A DNA stretch of 64,000 bases from Acinetobacter lwoffii (GTDB lineage Bacteria; Pseudomonadota; Gammaproteobacteria; Pseudomonadales; Moraxellaceae). The notes under the pieces were generated by a model. The model ran no database searches. It saw nothing but the letters and a program-made list of their open reading frames with translations, and was not told the origin of the DNA. Numbering within the stretch: the first letter of the stretch is position 1; every line of letters begins with the position of its first letter. The position numbers were made by a program, and so were the translations under genes. Below are positions 8,708-18,111 of this stretch, one piece after another. The stretch covers positions 806,001 through 870,000 of the forward strand of contig NZ_CP072549.1 of assembly GCF_019343495.1 (NCBI RefSeq), read 5' to 3'.

Positions 8708-9631
8708 CTACAGTTGCTGCACCTTGCTTTTTAAGGTTTCCATTTGTTCAATCATATGTTTAATCATCAACTGGGAAACGCGTGAAATTTGGCGTTTAGG
8801 CGCCACACACAAGGCAATGGTCAGCGGATGCAGCCCTTTTTCAGAGACAGGTTTAAAGACCACTTCATCTCGCTCGACATACGGTAAAACATCGAGATAA
8901 CTAAAAATTCCAATCCCGGAATTCGCCTTAATGAGAGTATTCATCAGGCGTATATCATTCGATTCCGTTTTACGTGCAGGTATAAATTGATGATGTTTAT
9001 ACAATGCCTGTACATAATCATGAATAATCAGGGGGTCGGCCGGAATAAAATGGTTGTCGTTCAAGGTATCTGAAAAATAAATCTTTTCTGCTTGAGCAAG
9101 AGGGTGTGATGTACCCATCACAAAACCTAAAGGTAGTTCCAGAAAATGGAGGACTTCAATATGTTGATGGGATTTCGGATTCAGGATCAGGCCAAAATCC
9201 AGATCTGCCTCAATCACTTTTTTGGCTACAATTTCACTGTCTGCAACCCGGATATTAAAATTAATCCAGGGATAATGTTCATACATATATTGCACGGACT
9301 GCATGACAAAACCATCATTCAAGGCAGAAATTAAACCAAATTCGATGGTCCCACGCGTAAGCCCCTGAATTTCATCAAAGCGAATCCGGGTTTGCTGGAA
9401 TTCTTTTTGCCATTTTATAACATCGGCATAGAGTAATTCGCCCGCCAGTGTCAGTTTTAAACCATTGGGCAAGCGCTCAAATAACATAATTCCCAGTTCT
9501 TCTTCAGCCAGAGCAATTTGCCGATGTACTGCAGACACGGAAATGAATAATTGATCTGCGGCCTTGCGTAAACTTCCCGTTTTCGCCACCGCGATAAAAT
9601 ATTCTGAAAATCGGGAAAAAGGCGTATTCAT
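8708..9631 (-). CDS. LysR-type transcriptional regulator
   Basis: 307-residue LTTR. The N-terminal winged helix-turn-helix is SLRKAADQLFISVSAVHRQI near residues 20-40, followed by a linker helix and a substrate-binding domain. The ATG at 9631 is preferred over a TTG 12 nt upstream. It is divergent from Rieske copy B and sits inside the urate locus, so local control of the Rieske gene or of purine genes is likely, with a purine or urate effector as inference. A weak sigma-54-like element lies upstream. Confidence 0.88.
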   Translation of the reverse strand: MNTPFSRFSEYFIAVAKTGSLRKAADQLFISVSAVHRQIALAEEELGIMLFERLPNGLKLTLAGELLYADVIKWQKEFQQTRIRFDEIQGLTRGTIEFGLISALNDGFVMQSVQYMYEHYPWINFNIRVADSEIVAKKVIEADLDFGLILNPKSHQHIEVLHFLELPLGFVMGTSHPLAQAEKIYFSDTLNDNHFIPADPLIIHDYVQALYKHHQFIPARKTESNDIRLMNTLIKANSGIGIFSYLDVLPYVERDEVVFKPVSEKGLHPLTIALCVAPKRQISRVSQLMIKHMIEQMETLKSKVQQL

Positions 9632-9691
9632 CAATTTAGTCAAGCAAGTACCACCGTTTATTTATATCAATATTTGAGATAAACGTGTTTA

Positions 9692-9707
9692 TGCGAGTTT
9701 TATGCCA
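9692..9707 (-). promoter_or_regulatory. Possible sigma-54 promoter of lysR
   Basis: On the minus strand TGGCATAAAACTCGCA keeps GG-N10-GC spacing but has three mismatches to consensus. It lies about 62 nt before the lysR ATG. Confidence 0.35.
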
Positions 9708-9730
9708 AAGAAGGTAGCTTTAATCGGCAA

Positions 9731-9742
9731 GTACATTTGTAC
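9731..9742. promoter_or_regulatory. Palindrome in lysR / Rieske B intergenic region
   Basis: GTACA-TT-TGTAC, a perfect inverted repeat with a 2-nt spacer; a candidate operator for the divergent LysR protein. Confidence 0.3.
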
Positions 9743-9842
9743 ATGGTTGATGTGTTCTAATTTTAAGAATGAATAGTACGAATCATTCTAATAGACAGAA
9801 TAACAATAAATTCAGTAATTTCAATTAGAAGCAAAGCCAAAA

Positions 9843-9865
9843 TTGCACAGTTCTGCACTGTTCAA
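9843..9865. promoter_or_regulatory. Imperfect palindrome upstream of Rieske B
   Basis: Two tandem near-copies, TGCACAGTTC and TGCACTGTTC, together form an imperfect 23-nt palindrome from TTGCAC to TTCAA. It ends 45 nt before the ATG. It contains T-N11-A, as LysR sites often do. Confidence 0.35.
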
Positions 9866-9909
9866 GGCCTGTAAAAAGAGACCATCCATAGTAAGAATAT
9901 AGGTTTGAT

Positions 9910-10965
9910 ATGAACGCAATTCCAGTCATCAATTTATTCAACAAACCCTGCTATAGCCAGTTTGATGATCAGGACTGGGACATTCTGGCTCGTCACTGGT
10001 ATCCGGTGGCACGGATTCAGGACGTTTCTACCCAACCGCAACAAGTGACCCTGCTTGATGTCAAACTGGCATTGTACAAAACAGAAAGTGGCGATATTCA
10101 TCTGGTCCGTGATCTCTGTCCACACCGGGGTGTACCCTTAACCAAAGGCTGGGTTTCGGGTGAAAATCTGGTCTGTCCTTATCATGGCTTACACTACAAT
10201 GGCCAGGGAAAATGTATCAAAATTCCTGCACAACCCGAGCTGACCAACATTTCTGAGCGCTTTTCTCTGACCAAATTTCCAGTAGTGCAAAAATATGGCT
10301 TGATCTGGACCAGTATTTTTGGCCGTGACGAAGCAAAAGCCAATTTTCCTGTTTTAGATACCTGGGAGATGCCAGATCATCAGGCAATTTTACCGCCGTT
10401 TGTGGATATTGCCGGTTCAAGTGGCCGTCAATTGGAAGGCTTTATTGATGTTGCACATTTTGCCTGGGTTCATCAGGGGTCTTTCGCAGATCCTGAAAAT
10501 CAGGTTGTACCCAAATACACGACAGAACGTACAGATTACGGCCTGCATACCGAATATGTCAGCAGTGTCAGCAACTATCCACATGGTATGCAAGATCTGG
10601 CACCGGAAGGCTTTTTGTGGAAACGTGTATTTGATGTTTATCCACCGTTTTCTGCGGTGCTAACCGTACATTTCCCAGAACAGGGACAATTAAAAATTCT
10701 CAATGCCTGTTGTCCGGTTTCACACAATAAAACTCGGTTATTTGTGCCGCTGACACGCAACTTCGATACCACAGGAGATTTACAGGCGGTATATGACTTC
10801 AATGCACAAATTTTTGCCGAAGATCAGGACATGGTGGAAAGCCAGAAACCTGAAGAATTACCGCTCGATATTTCCATGGAAGCACATTTTGAAGCGGATC
10901 GTTCTTCAACGACCTATCGTCGAATCTTAGCCGAGTGGGGATTAAGTAAACGTTATGTGGTCTAA
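9910..10965 (+). CDS. Rieske non-heme iron oxygenase, alpha subunit (copy B, HpxD-like)
   Basis: 351-residue paralogue of the gene at 176. Rieske ligands are C70, H72, C89 and H92; the catalytic iron site is D180, H183 and H188, in the same FIDVAHFAWVH context. The C-terminal segment SMEAHFEADRSS is also shared with copy A. Located beside the LysR gene and before the purine ABC importer. No ferredoxin or reductase gene is adjacent, so electron delivery must come from elsewhere. A purine hydroxylation role such as hypoxanthine or xanthine oxidation is inferred from the neighbourhood. Confidence 0.87.
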   Translation: MNAIPVINLFNKPCYSQFDDQDWDILARHWYPVARIQDVSTQPQQVTLLDVKLALYKTESGDIHLVRDLCPHRGVPLTKGWVSGENLVCPYHGLHYNGQGKCIKIPAQPELTNISERFSLTKFPVVQKYGLIWTSIFGRDEAKANFPVLDTWEMPDHQAILPPFVDIAGSSGRQLEGFIDVAHFAWVHQGSFADPENQVVPKYTTERTDYGLHTEYVSSVSNYPHGMQDLAPEGFLWKRVFDVYPPFSAVLTVHFPEQGQLKILNACCPVSHNKTRLFVPLTRNFDTTGDLQAVYDFNAQIFAEDQDMVESQKPEELPLDISMEAHFEADRSSTTYRRILAEWGLSKRYVV

Positions 10966-11680
10966 TATATTTTAAAATTAAAAAATATAGATTAAATTTT
11001 AAATAAAAACCCTATATTTTAATATAGTAGTTTTTATTTATATTATTTTTAAATAATTAAAATATTATTTATACTCCCTTATTCTTTGATTAAAACTAAT
11101 TAATATTGTTAAAATTTAGAAATTAAAATAAATCAATCTAGGCAAGCTGCGATTAGCGAGTTACAACTTCGTTCAATGAGGAGAGAAAAGAATAAGATCT
11201 GTAGAACATCACCCTTTTGGTATATTACAAGCTAAATCGAATTATCAAAAAAAATTAATTTTTTAATATTAGTAACTTATATAAAAAAATTCCAATCCAT
11301 CAATGAAGCTCAATACATGGTTCTATCATTTTAATTTATCTTTGCTCATGAAAAATATGAAGCTTGGATTAAAAAAGGAATGCGCAAATTTAAGGCATTT
11401 TATTTTATCGCACCACTTATAAGCAAAAATAAAAAATAAATCCATTTTATAAATTAAATTCCCTATCAATCACAAAATAAGCTTTTATAAATTTAATATC
11501 ATCACGCTTTAATTAAATCATAAAAACAAAAACATCTTATTTTAAAACCATCTTTTTATTATTTTTGATAAAAACTGGAATACTTATTGCTAATTATATA
11601 TTGAACAGACTGAGCACATTTAAGTGAAGTCATTTTAAAGCATGTGTTGCATGACACAGAACAACCAAGAGCAGAATAGA
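10966..11680. other. AT-rich intergenic region before ABC importer
   Basis: About 700 nt without a recognisable gene. A hairpin at 11005-11036 (AAAAAC and CTATATT arms) probably ends the Rieske transcript. A possible sigma-70 promoter is TTGATA at 11565-11570, then 17 nt, then TGCTAA. I looked for a purine-riboswitch-like fold and saw none. Confidence 0.4.
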
Positions 11681-12781
11681 ATGAAAGAAAAAAATAGCTT
11701 GAAAACCGGATTGAAAAAATGGGTAGGGGTATTAATGGCAAGTGGTGTAATGAGCATGGCCGCTGTCGCCAATGTTCAGGCCCAAGATAAAGCCGCATTT
11801 GTTTATATTGGCCCAACCAGCGACCATGGCTGGACTTATTCTCATGATCAGGGCCGGATTAAGGCTGAAAAAACCCTCGCAGGAAAATACAAAACCTCTT
11901 ATATCGAAAATGTCCCGGAAACGGCAGATGCCGAACGTGTGATCCGTAACCTGGCACAACAAGGCAATAAAGTCATTTTTGCGACTTCATTCGGTTATAT
12001 GAATGCGATGGAGAAAGTATCCAAGCAATTTCCAAATACCGTATTTATGCATGCAACCGGTTATAAGCAGGGCAAAAATTTAGGGGTATATGATGTCCGC
12101 ACCTATGAAGGCGCTTATATGCTAGGTGTGGTCGCAGGGCAAAAAACCAAAAATAATGTTTTGGGCGTAGTTGCGTCTTTTCCAATTCCTGAAGTTATCC
12201 GTAATATCAATGCCTATACCCTCGGCGCACAAAGTGTAAATCCAAAAATTAAAACCAAAGTCATTTGGGTGAATTCATGGTTTAACCCGGGTAAAGAACG
12301 TGACGCAGCCTTGGCCTTGATTGCTCAAGGCGCAGATGTACTCATGCAAAATACCGATTCTCCAGCAGTGGTACAGGCGGCTGAACAAAAAGGTGTCTTT
12401 GCTTTTGGCTGGGATTCTGACATGAGCAAATTTGGCCCTAAAGCGCATCTTGCTGCATCGGTTTTACATTGGGAAAAAATCTACACTCCAGTAATGACGC
12501 AAGTCAGCAATAAAACCTGGAAACCCAGTGCAATGTGGTATGGCGTGAAACAAAAAGCAGTCGATATTGAAAGCTTTGGTCCTTCCGTGTCGGCAGCCTC
12601 TAAAGCAAAAGCACTCAGTGTACGTGATGGCATTTTAAAAGGCACACTGCATCCATTTACCGGTCCGATTCACAAACAGGATGGCACATTGGTCTTGGCA
12701 AAAGGCAAGCGCCTAGATGATGCGGCCTTAAGCAAAATGAATTACTACGTGAAGGGCGTCGAGGGTTCATTACCGAAATAA
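11681..12781 (+). CDS. BMP-family ABC transporter substrate-binding protein
   Basis: 366-residue periplasmic binding protein of the Med/BMP family, which binds purine nucleosides. A signal peptide (basic MKEKNS start, hydrophobic stretch, cut near ANVQAQ) is followed by the typical YIGPTSDHGWTYSHD opening and the FATSFGYMNA and FGWDSDMS segments. The ATG at 11681 is chosen because it begins the signal peptide; two ATGs lie 30 and 39 nt upstream. It is first in an importer operon with one ATPase and two permeases. Given the locus, it imports a purine nucleoside or base. A strong hairpin follows it. Confidence 0.88.
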   Translation: MKEKNSLKTGLKKWVGVLMASGVMSMAAVANVQAQDKAAFVYIGPTSDHGWTYSHDQGRIKAEKTLAGKYKTSYIENVPETADAERVIRNLAQQGNKVIFATSFGYMNAMEKVSKQFPNTVFMHATGYKQGKNLGVYDVRTYEGAYMLGVVAGQKTKNNVLGVVASFPIPEVIRNINAYTLGAQSVNPKIKTKVIWVNSWFNPGKERDAALALIAQGADVLMQNTDSPAVVQAAEQKGVFAFGWDSDMSKFGPKAHLAASVLHWEKIYTPVMTQVSNKTWKPSAMWYGVKQKAVDIESFGPSVSAASKAKALSVRDGILKGTLHPFTGPIHKQDGTLVLAKGKRLDDAALSKMNYYVKGVEGSLPK

Positions 12782-12823
12782 AGCATTTCAATTTCGCCAT
12801 TAAATATCTAGATGTACTTTCCC

Positions 12824-12860
12824 GCATCCATCTGAATGCCTGCACGCTTCAGATGGATGC
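12824..12860. repeat. Intercistronic hairpin after the binding-protein gene
   Basis: Perfect 13-bp arms GCATCCATCTGAA / TTCAGATGGATGC with an 11-nt loop and no T run. It lies between the binding protein and the ATPase. A structure like this could protect the 3' end of the upstream mRNA so that the binding protein is made in excess. Confidence 0.7.
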
Positions 12861-12890
12861 CGCACTGTCACAGCATTGAATAGGGCACTG

Positions 12891-14492
12891 ATGATGACCT
12901 CTCAACACGATAGATCTGTTCATACGCAAGAGTTGAACGCACGTTCTTCTTCAGGTGTACCGCGTTTACAGCTCATCAATATCTGTAAAAGTTACAATTC
13001 ATTGAAAGCGAATGACCAGATACATTTAACCGTTCAACCTGGGCAGATTCATGCCATTTTGGGTGAAAATGGTGCTGGCAAAAGTACGCTGATGAAAATC
13101 ATTTATGGAGCAACCAAGGCCAATCAGGGACAAATCCTCTGGAACGGTAAAGAAGTTCATATTGATAACCCGTCGATGGCAAGAAAACTCGGGATTGGCA
13201 TGGTCTATCAGCATTTTTCTTTGTTTGAAACCTTGACCGTGGCGGAGAATATTTCACTGGGACTGGATGAAAAGATTCCTTTAAAAGCTCTAAGTCAAAA
13301 AATCATTGCAGTCTCAGAACAATATGGTTTACCCATTGATCCACGCCGCGAAGTACATTCTTTATCGGTAGGTGAGCGGCAACGTGTCGAAATTATTCGC
13401 TGCCTTTTGCAAAATCCCGCTTTAATCATTTTAGATGAACCGACTTCAGTATTGACACCACAAGCGGTACGGCAACTGTTTAAAACTTTACGGTTATTGG
13501 CCTCCCAAGGCGTTTCAATTTTATATATCAGTCATAAATTACACGAGATCAAAGAACTCTGTGATGAAGCGACCATCTTACGCAATGGCCGTGTCACCGG
13601 AAATGTTAATCCCAAAGACAACAGTACCAGTGATTTAGCACGCTTAATGATTGGCCGTGATTTACCGACTTATGTACGCCCTGAATATACAGGTGAAAAA
13701 CAGATATTATTCCAGGTTGAGAATCTCAATTACCAGTCCGACGACCCATTTGGTGTGTCGCTGAAAAATATCAATTTAAATATTTTTGCCGGTGAAATTG
13801 TAGGAATTGCCGGGATTTCTGGCAATGGGCAAGCAGAATTACTGTCTTTATTGTCGGGTGAAAATAGCCTGAAACATGGCCGGATGGTTCTGGATCAAAT
13901 CGATATTTCCCGATTCAGTTCTGGACAACGGCGTGATTTGGGCCTGGGCTTTGTCCCTGAAGAACGTCTGGGCCGAGGAGCAGTCCCGAACATGACACTG
14001 TCCCAGAATGCCTTGCTGACCGCATTTCGGCAGAACCTGACGCAATGGGGATTAATCAAGTTTGCACAATGTAAGCTTTTTGCCGAGCACTGTATTGAAA
14101 AATTCGGGGTGAAAGCCAGTGGCCCAGAGGCAGAAGCACGTTCCTTGTCCGGTGGAAATCTACAAAAATTTATTGTAGGCCGGGAAATTCTGCAAACCCC
14201 CAAATTTCTGATTGTGGCTCAACCGACCTGGGGCGTAGATGTCGGCGCGTCCATGTTTATTCGGCAGACCCTGATCGACCTCTCTCGACAAGGTGTTGCC
14301 ATTTTGGTGATTTCAGAAGAATTAGAAGAGCTGTTTGAAATCAGTGATCGTCTCTGCGTGTTGGCCAATGGTGAACTATCTCCAGCGATACCTACTCATG
14401 AAACCAATACTGAAAATGTTGGGGTCTTGATGTCAGGTATTTCAAGTCATGACACTGCGATCATAGTAGAGGAGCAGCAAGCTCATGCTTAA
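12891..14492 (+). CDS. ABC transporter ATP-binding protein, purine nucleoside type
   Basis: 533-residue fused ATPase with two ABC domains. The first has Walker A GENGAGKST, signature LSVGERQRVE and Walker B LIILDEPT. The second has a degenerate Walker A GISGNGQAEL, signature LSGGNLQKF and a weakened Walker B (FLIVAQPTWG, no Glu). Asymmetry of this kind is usual in the sugar/nucleoside importer class. ATGs at 12891 and 12894 follow AGGG; the upstream TTG is less likely. It energises the two permeases encoded next. Confidence 0.9.
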   Translation: MMTSQHDRSVHTQELNARSSSGVPRLQLINICKSYNSLKANDQIHLTVQPGQIHAILGENGAGKSTLMKIIYGATKANQGQILWNGKEVHIDNPSMARKLGIGMVYQHFSLFETLTVAENISLGLDEKIPLKALSQKIIAVSEQYGLPIDPRREVHSLSVGERQRVEIIRCLLQNPALIILDEPTSVLTPQAVRQLFKTLRLLASQGVSILYISHKLHEIKELCDEATILRNGRVTGNVNPKDNSTSDLARLMIGRDLPTYVRPEYTGEKQILFQVENLNYQSDDPFGVSLKNINLNIFAGEIVGIAGISGNGQAELLSLLSGENSLKHGRMVLDQIDISRFSSGQRRDLGLGFVPEERLGRGAVPNMTLSQNALLTAFRQNLTQWGLIKFAQCKLFAEHCIEKFGVKASGPEAEARSLSGGNLQKFIVGREILQTPKFLIVAQPTWGVDVGASMFIRQTLIDLSRQGVAILVISEELEELFEISDRLCVLANGELSPAIPTHETNTENVGVLMSGISSHDTAIIVEEQQAHA

Positions 14493-14533
14493 TATAGCCA
14501 AAAAACAAATATATAGGTTGAGAGGAAAGCGAC

Positions 14534-15631
14534 ATGCATTTACTGGAACCGCGTGAACATCCATCTCAAATCATGAAGTGGCTTTCACCACTCATTGCGC
14601 TGCTGGCCATGCTGATTGTCGGGAGTATTCTGTTTTTAATGCTGGGGATTAATCCCGCGCAAGCCATGTACATCTTCTTTATTGAACCGCTGACATCTTC
14701 TTATGGCTGGAGTGAACTGGCAGTGAAAGCCGGGCCTCTGATTCTGATTGCCTTGGGGCTGGCGGTGGGATTTCGAGCCAAATTATTCAATATCGGTGCT
14801 GAAGGTCAGCTCACCATGGGCGCGATTTTTGGCGGTGGTATTGCGATTTTATTTCACGACCAAATTGGCTGGTGGATTCTCCCGTTAATGATTGTCATGG
14901 GCGCACTTGGTGGGGCACTCTGGGGCGCAATTCCTGCCTTACTGAAAACCCATTTTAATGCCGAAGAAACCCTGACCACCCTGATGATGAATTATGTCGC
15001 AGTATGTGTGTTGCTATACCTGGTCAATGGTCCTTGGCGTGATCCGGAAGGGATGAACTTCCCACAATCGGTGGTTTTTAGTGAGAGTGCGACGCTGCCA
15101 TTCATTGTAGAAGGCACACGCATTAATGCCTCTATTTTTATCACTTTTTTTGCAGTCCTTCTGTTTTGGGTTTTTATGCGTAAAAGTCTGACGGCCTATA
15201 AACTGGAAGTCAGCGGTCAGGCACCTTTAGCTGCCAAATACGCAGGTTTTTCTTCCTCTAAAGCCATCTGGATGAGTCTGGTGATTTCCGGAATGATGGC
15301 AGGTATTGCCGGAATCTGTGAAGTGGCTGGACCTATTGGTCAGCTGAATCCGAACCTGTCCCCAGGTTATGGCTATGCAGCGATTATCGTGGCCTATCTA
15401 GGGCGTTTAAACCCAATCGGTATTGTGCTGTCAGGCTGTTTTATGGCGCTGATTTATCTGGGCGGTGAAATGGCACAAATGCAGCTACAGCTTCCGGTCG
15501 CGATTACCGGTATTTTCCAGGGGCTGCTGTTGTTTTTCCTGCTGGCTTCCGATGCATTAATTGAAAACCGTTACCGGTTTAGCAAAAAAATGGCGTCACC
15601 GGTCCCTCAGCCCACAGCAACTACCCTTTAA
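14534..15631 (+). CDS. ABC transporter permease 1, purine nucleoside type
   Basis: 365-residue inner-membrane permease of the BPD_transp_2 (YufP-like) family, with about 8-10 hydrophobic segments. The family-typical VGFRAKLFNIGAEGQ near residue 85 and NAEETLTTLMMNY near residue 150 are present. It starts 42 nt after the ATPase stop, with a GAGAGGAAA ribosome site, and pairs with the next gene to form the heterodimeric channel. Confidence 0.88.
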   Translation: MHLLEPREHPSQIMKWLSPLIALLAMLIVGSILFLMLGINPAQAMYIFFIEPLTSSYGWSELAVKAGPLILIALGLAVGFRAKLFNIGAEGQLTMGAIFGGGIAILFHDQIGWWILPLMIVMGALGGALWGAIPALLKTHFNAEETLTTLMMNYVAVCVLLYLVNGPWRDPEGMNFPQSVVFSESATLPFIVEGTRINASIFITFFAVLLFWVFMRKSLTAYKLEVSGQAPLAAKYAGFSSSKAIWMSLVISGMMAGIAGICEVAGPIGQLNPNLSPGYGYAAIIVAYLGRLNPIGIVLSGCFMALIYLGGEMAQMQLQLPVAITGIFQGLLLFFLLASDALIENRYRFSKKMASPVPQPTATTL

Positions 15632-15664
15632 CCCAATGTTGTCTACAGCAAAAGGAAGCATGAT

Positions 15665-16585
15665 ATGGCTTTAGAAATAACTGCAATTCTTGCAGGTACT
15701 GTTGCAGCAGCAACACCACTGATTTTCGCAGGTCTGGGGGAATTGGTCACACAGCGGACAGGTGTGATTAATCTTGGAGTAGAAGGGATGATGCTGGTCG
15801 GTGCAATTGCAGGTTTTGCTTTTGCTGCGCAATATGATGCCAGTGTATTAAGTGCCTTATTGATGGGTGGTCTGGCAGGCATGCTGATGGCCCTGATTTT
15901 TGCCTTTTTTACCTTGTCTTTAAGTACCAATCAATCCGCGTGCGGTTTGGCTTTAACCATTTTTGGACTCGGTATCTCTGCATTTTTGGGACAGAACTAC
16001 GTCAGTATGGCTTTACCGGGTCTGGCTAATTTTAATATTCCACTATTAGCGGATATTCCAGTATTGGGTCCAATTTTGTTCCAGCAAAACTATGTGGTGT
16101 ATTTGTCAATCTTGGTCTTCTTTCTGGTGTGGTTTGTCTTGGCGAAAACCCGTTTGGGCTTATTGCTTAAAGCTGTGGGTGAATCACCAGAAAGTGCCCA
16201 TGCCATGGGTTATCACGTGTTGGCGATTCGTTATGGCGCAGTGCTATTTGGCGGTTTGATGGCAGGGGTTGGCGGAGCATTTTTATCAACCGTATATACC
16301 CCGATGTGGATTGAAAATATGGTGGCAGGTCGCGGCTGGATTGCGATTGCACTGGTGGTATTTGCGGTTTGGAAACCAACACGTTTAATGCTCGGCGCTT
16401 ACCTGTTTGGTGGCGTAACCATTTTACAATTTCACGCCCAGGCGCTTGGAATAAAGGTTCCGAACGAGTTGCTTGCCGCATTGCCCTATATAGCCACGAT
16501 TGTGGTACTGGTCATGATATCGCGGAATAAAAAAGTGTTAAAAATGAATTTGCCATCTTTTTTAGGTAAAACCTTCGTGCCATAA
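15665..16585 (+). CDS. ABC transporter permease 2, purine nucleoside type
   Basis: 306-residue permease of the YufQ-like half of BMP importers. The marker TQRTGVINLGVEGMMLVGA lies near residue 30 and NQSACGLALTIFG near residue 95. It has about eight membrane segments. It follows permease 1 by 33 nt with AAAGGAAG upstream of the ATG, and precedes the amidohydrolase by 43 nt, so the whole set is probably one transcript. Confidence 0.9.
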   Translation: MALEITAILAGTVAAATPLIFAGLGELVTQRTGVINLGVEGMMLVGAIAGFAFAAQYDASVLSALLMGGLAGMLMALIFAFFTLSLSTNQSACGLALTIFGLGISAFLGQNYVSMALPGLANFNIPLLADIPVLGPILFQQNYVVYLSILVFFLVWFVLAKTRLGLLLKAVGESPESAHAMGYHVLAIRYGAVLFGGLMAGVGGAFLSTVYTPMWIENMVAGRGWIAIALVVFAVWKPTRLMLGAYLFGGVTILQFHAQALGIKVPNELLAALPYIATIVVLVMISRNKKVLKMNLPSFLGKTFVP

Positions 16586-16628
16586 CCGCAGCCATTCATC
16601 AAAAACAGAATAGATTTGAGTATAAATC

Positions 16629-17925
16629 ATGAAAATTTTAACAGCTTCCTATGTCCTCACCATGAATGTGCAAAATGAATGTATTAAAAATGGCGCGATA
16701 CTGATTGATGGCAACCAAATAAAAGCAGTGGGTACATTGGCACAGTTAACCCAATGCTATCCAGAAGTGCTCATTGAAGATTATCCACAAACGATCCTGA
16801 TGCCGGGCTTGATCAATACCCATTGCCATTCCGGTTTATTGCGTGGCACGGCAGAAGGATTACCGGTTCGGGATTGGTTACAGCAGTTCATTGACCCGAT
16901 GCACCGGGTGTTGACACCAGAGGATGCAAAAATTGCCTCTTATTTGTGTTATGCGGAGGCGCTTTTGTCGGGAACGACTACTATCGTTGATATGTGGCGC
17001 TATATGGAGGGTAGTGCGGAGGCAGCAAAAGCCTTAGGGATTCGTGCTGTTCTAGTGCCCTATGTCGCAGAGCATCCGGATCACAATTATTTTGAAACCT
17101 TAAAAAGTAATGAGGCCTTAATCAATCGTTGGCATCAGCAGGCGAATGGACGTATTCAGGTTTGGGTGGGTTTAGAGCATCTATTTTATGCGGAAGCTTC
17201 AGCATTAAGCCGTATTGAAAAACTTTGTCAGGATTATCAAACCGGTTTTCATACCCACAGCAATGAAAGCCAATTTGATGTACAGGAAAACCTGCGCCGT
17301 TTGGGCAGATGCAAATGAAATTCAGATTTTAAGGCAACATGCGGTCGGTGTCGCCCATAACCCGATTTCCAATATGAAATTGGCCTCCGGTGCAGCCCCT
17401 GTGGTTGAAATGCTACGCCAAGGCATTGCGGTGGGTCTGGGTACTGATGGAGAAAAAGAAAACAATAACCTGGATCTATTTGAAGAAATGAAAACGGCAT
17501 CATTATTGGCCAAGTTTTCGAATTTAGATGCGGCTGCCCTGGATACCTGGTCAGTCTGTCAAATGGCTACGATTACAGGAGCTAAAGCCTTGGGTATGCA
17601 AGATGAAATTGGTTCATTGGAAGTCGGCAAACAGGCCGACCTGATTGCGGTGAAACTGGATACACCGCGGATGACGCCGTTGATTGATCATAGAAAATTA
17701 TTTAATTTGCATACCAATTTAGTCCATGCAGTTCAAGGCCAAGATGTCGTGATGACGATGGTGGCGGGACAGACTGTGGTTAAAAATGGCCGTTTGATCA
17801 ATGCCGATTTACAGGCTCTAATTGATCAAGTGAATCAGGCGGCGCCACGCTTGTTTGAACGTCGTGATCAGTGGTTTGCAAAGCAGGGGCAAACGGTGAA
17901 TGAATTACAGCGGGAAGAATTTTAA
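16629..17925 (+). pseudogene. Amidohydrolase (SAH/MTA deaminase-like), deletion and frameshift
   Basis: Metal-dependent deaminase of the TrzA/AtzA/MTA-SAH deaminase superfamily. The first half has the metal site NTHCHSG near residue 65 and FHTHSNES near residue 205, then stops at 17318. The second half, in another frame from about 17293, has AHNPISNMKLASGAAP and the metal Asp in GLGTDGEKENNN. Between VQENLR and CAVWADANEI, relatives carry roughly 25-35 more residues including a His before the Cys; these are absent. The junction is the octamer TGCGCCGT (17293-17300), as expected if a deletion joined two copies of a short direct repeat. It is last in the importer operon, so an aminopurine substrate is likely if intact. 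Confidence 0.8.
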
Positions 17926-18111
17926 GATTTACGTGGATGTTGAGGTTATTCATTGATAGTGGGGTGACCTCAGACGCCTTTCTAACGAATGATTTAAATG
18001 AAATTAAACAGAGTGAATAGACTGATATTTTCTAATCTTTAGATGAGTTTCATTCATTCACTTCTAAATTGCATCTAATAAGCTATAAAACCATTCTTTG
18101 AATTTACCCCT

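Noticed and set aside
11218..11233. GG-N10-GC match TGGTATATTACAAGCT before the ABC importer
   Set aside because: Four mismatches to the sigma-54 consensus and about 450 nt from the gene; likely chance in AT-rich DNA.
10966..11680. Possible purine riboswitch before the importer operon
   Set aside because: No conserved junction or paired P1-P2-P3 arrangement could be drawn; such riboswitches are mostly known in other phyla.
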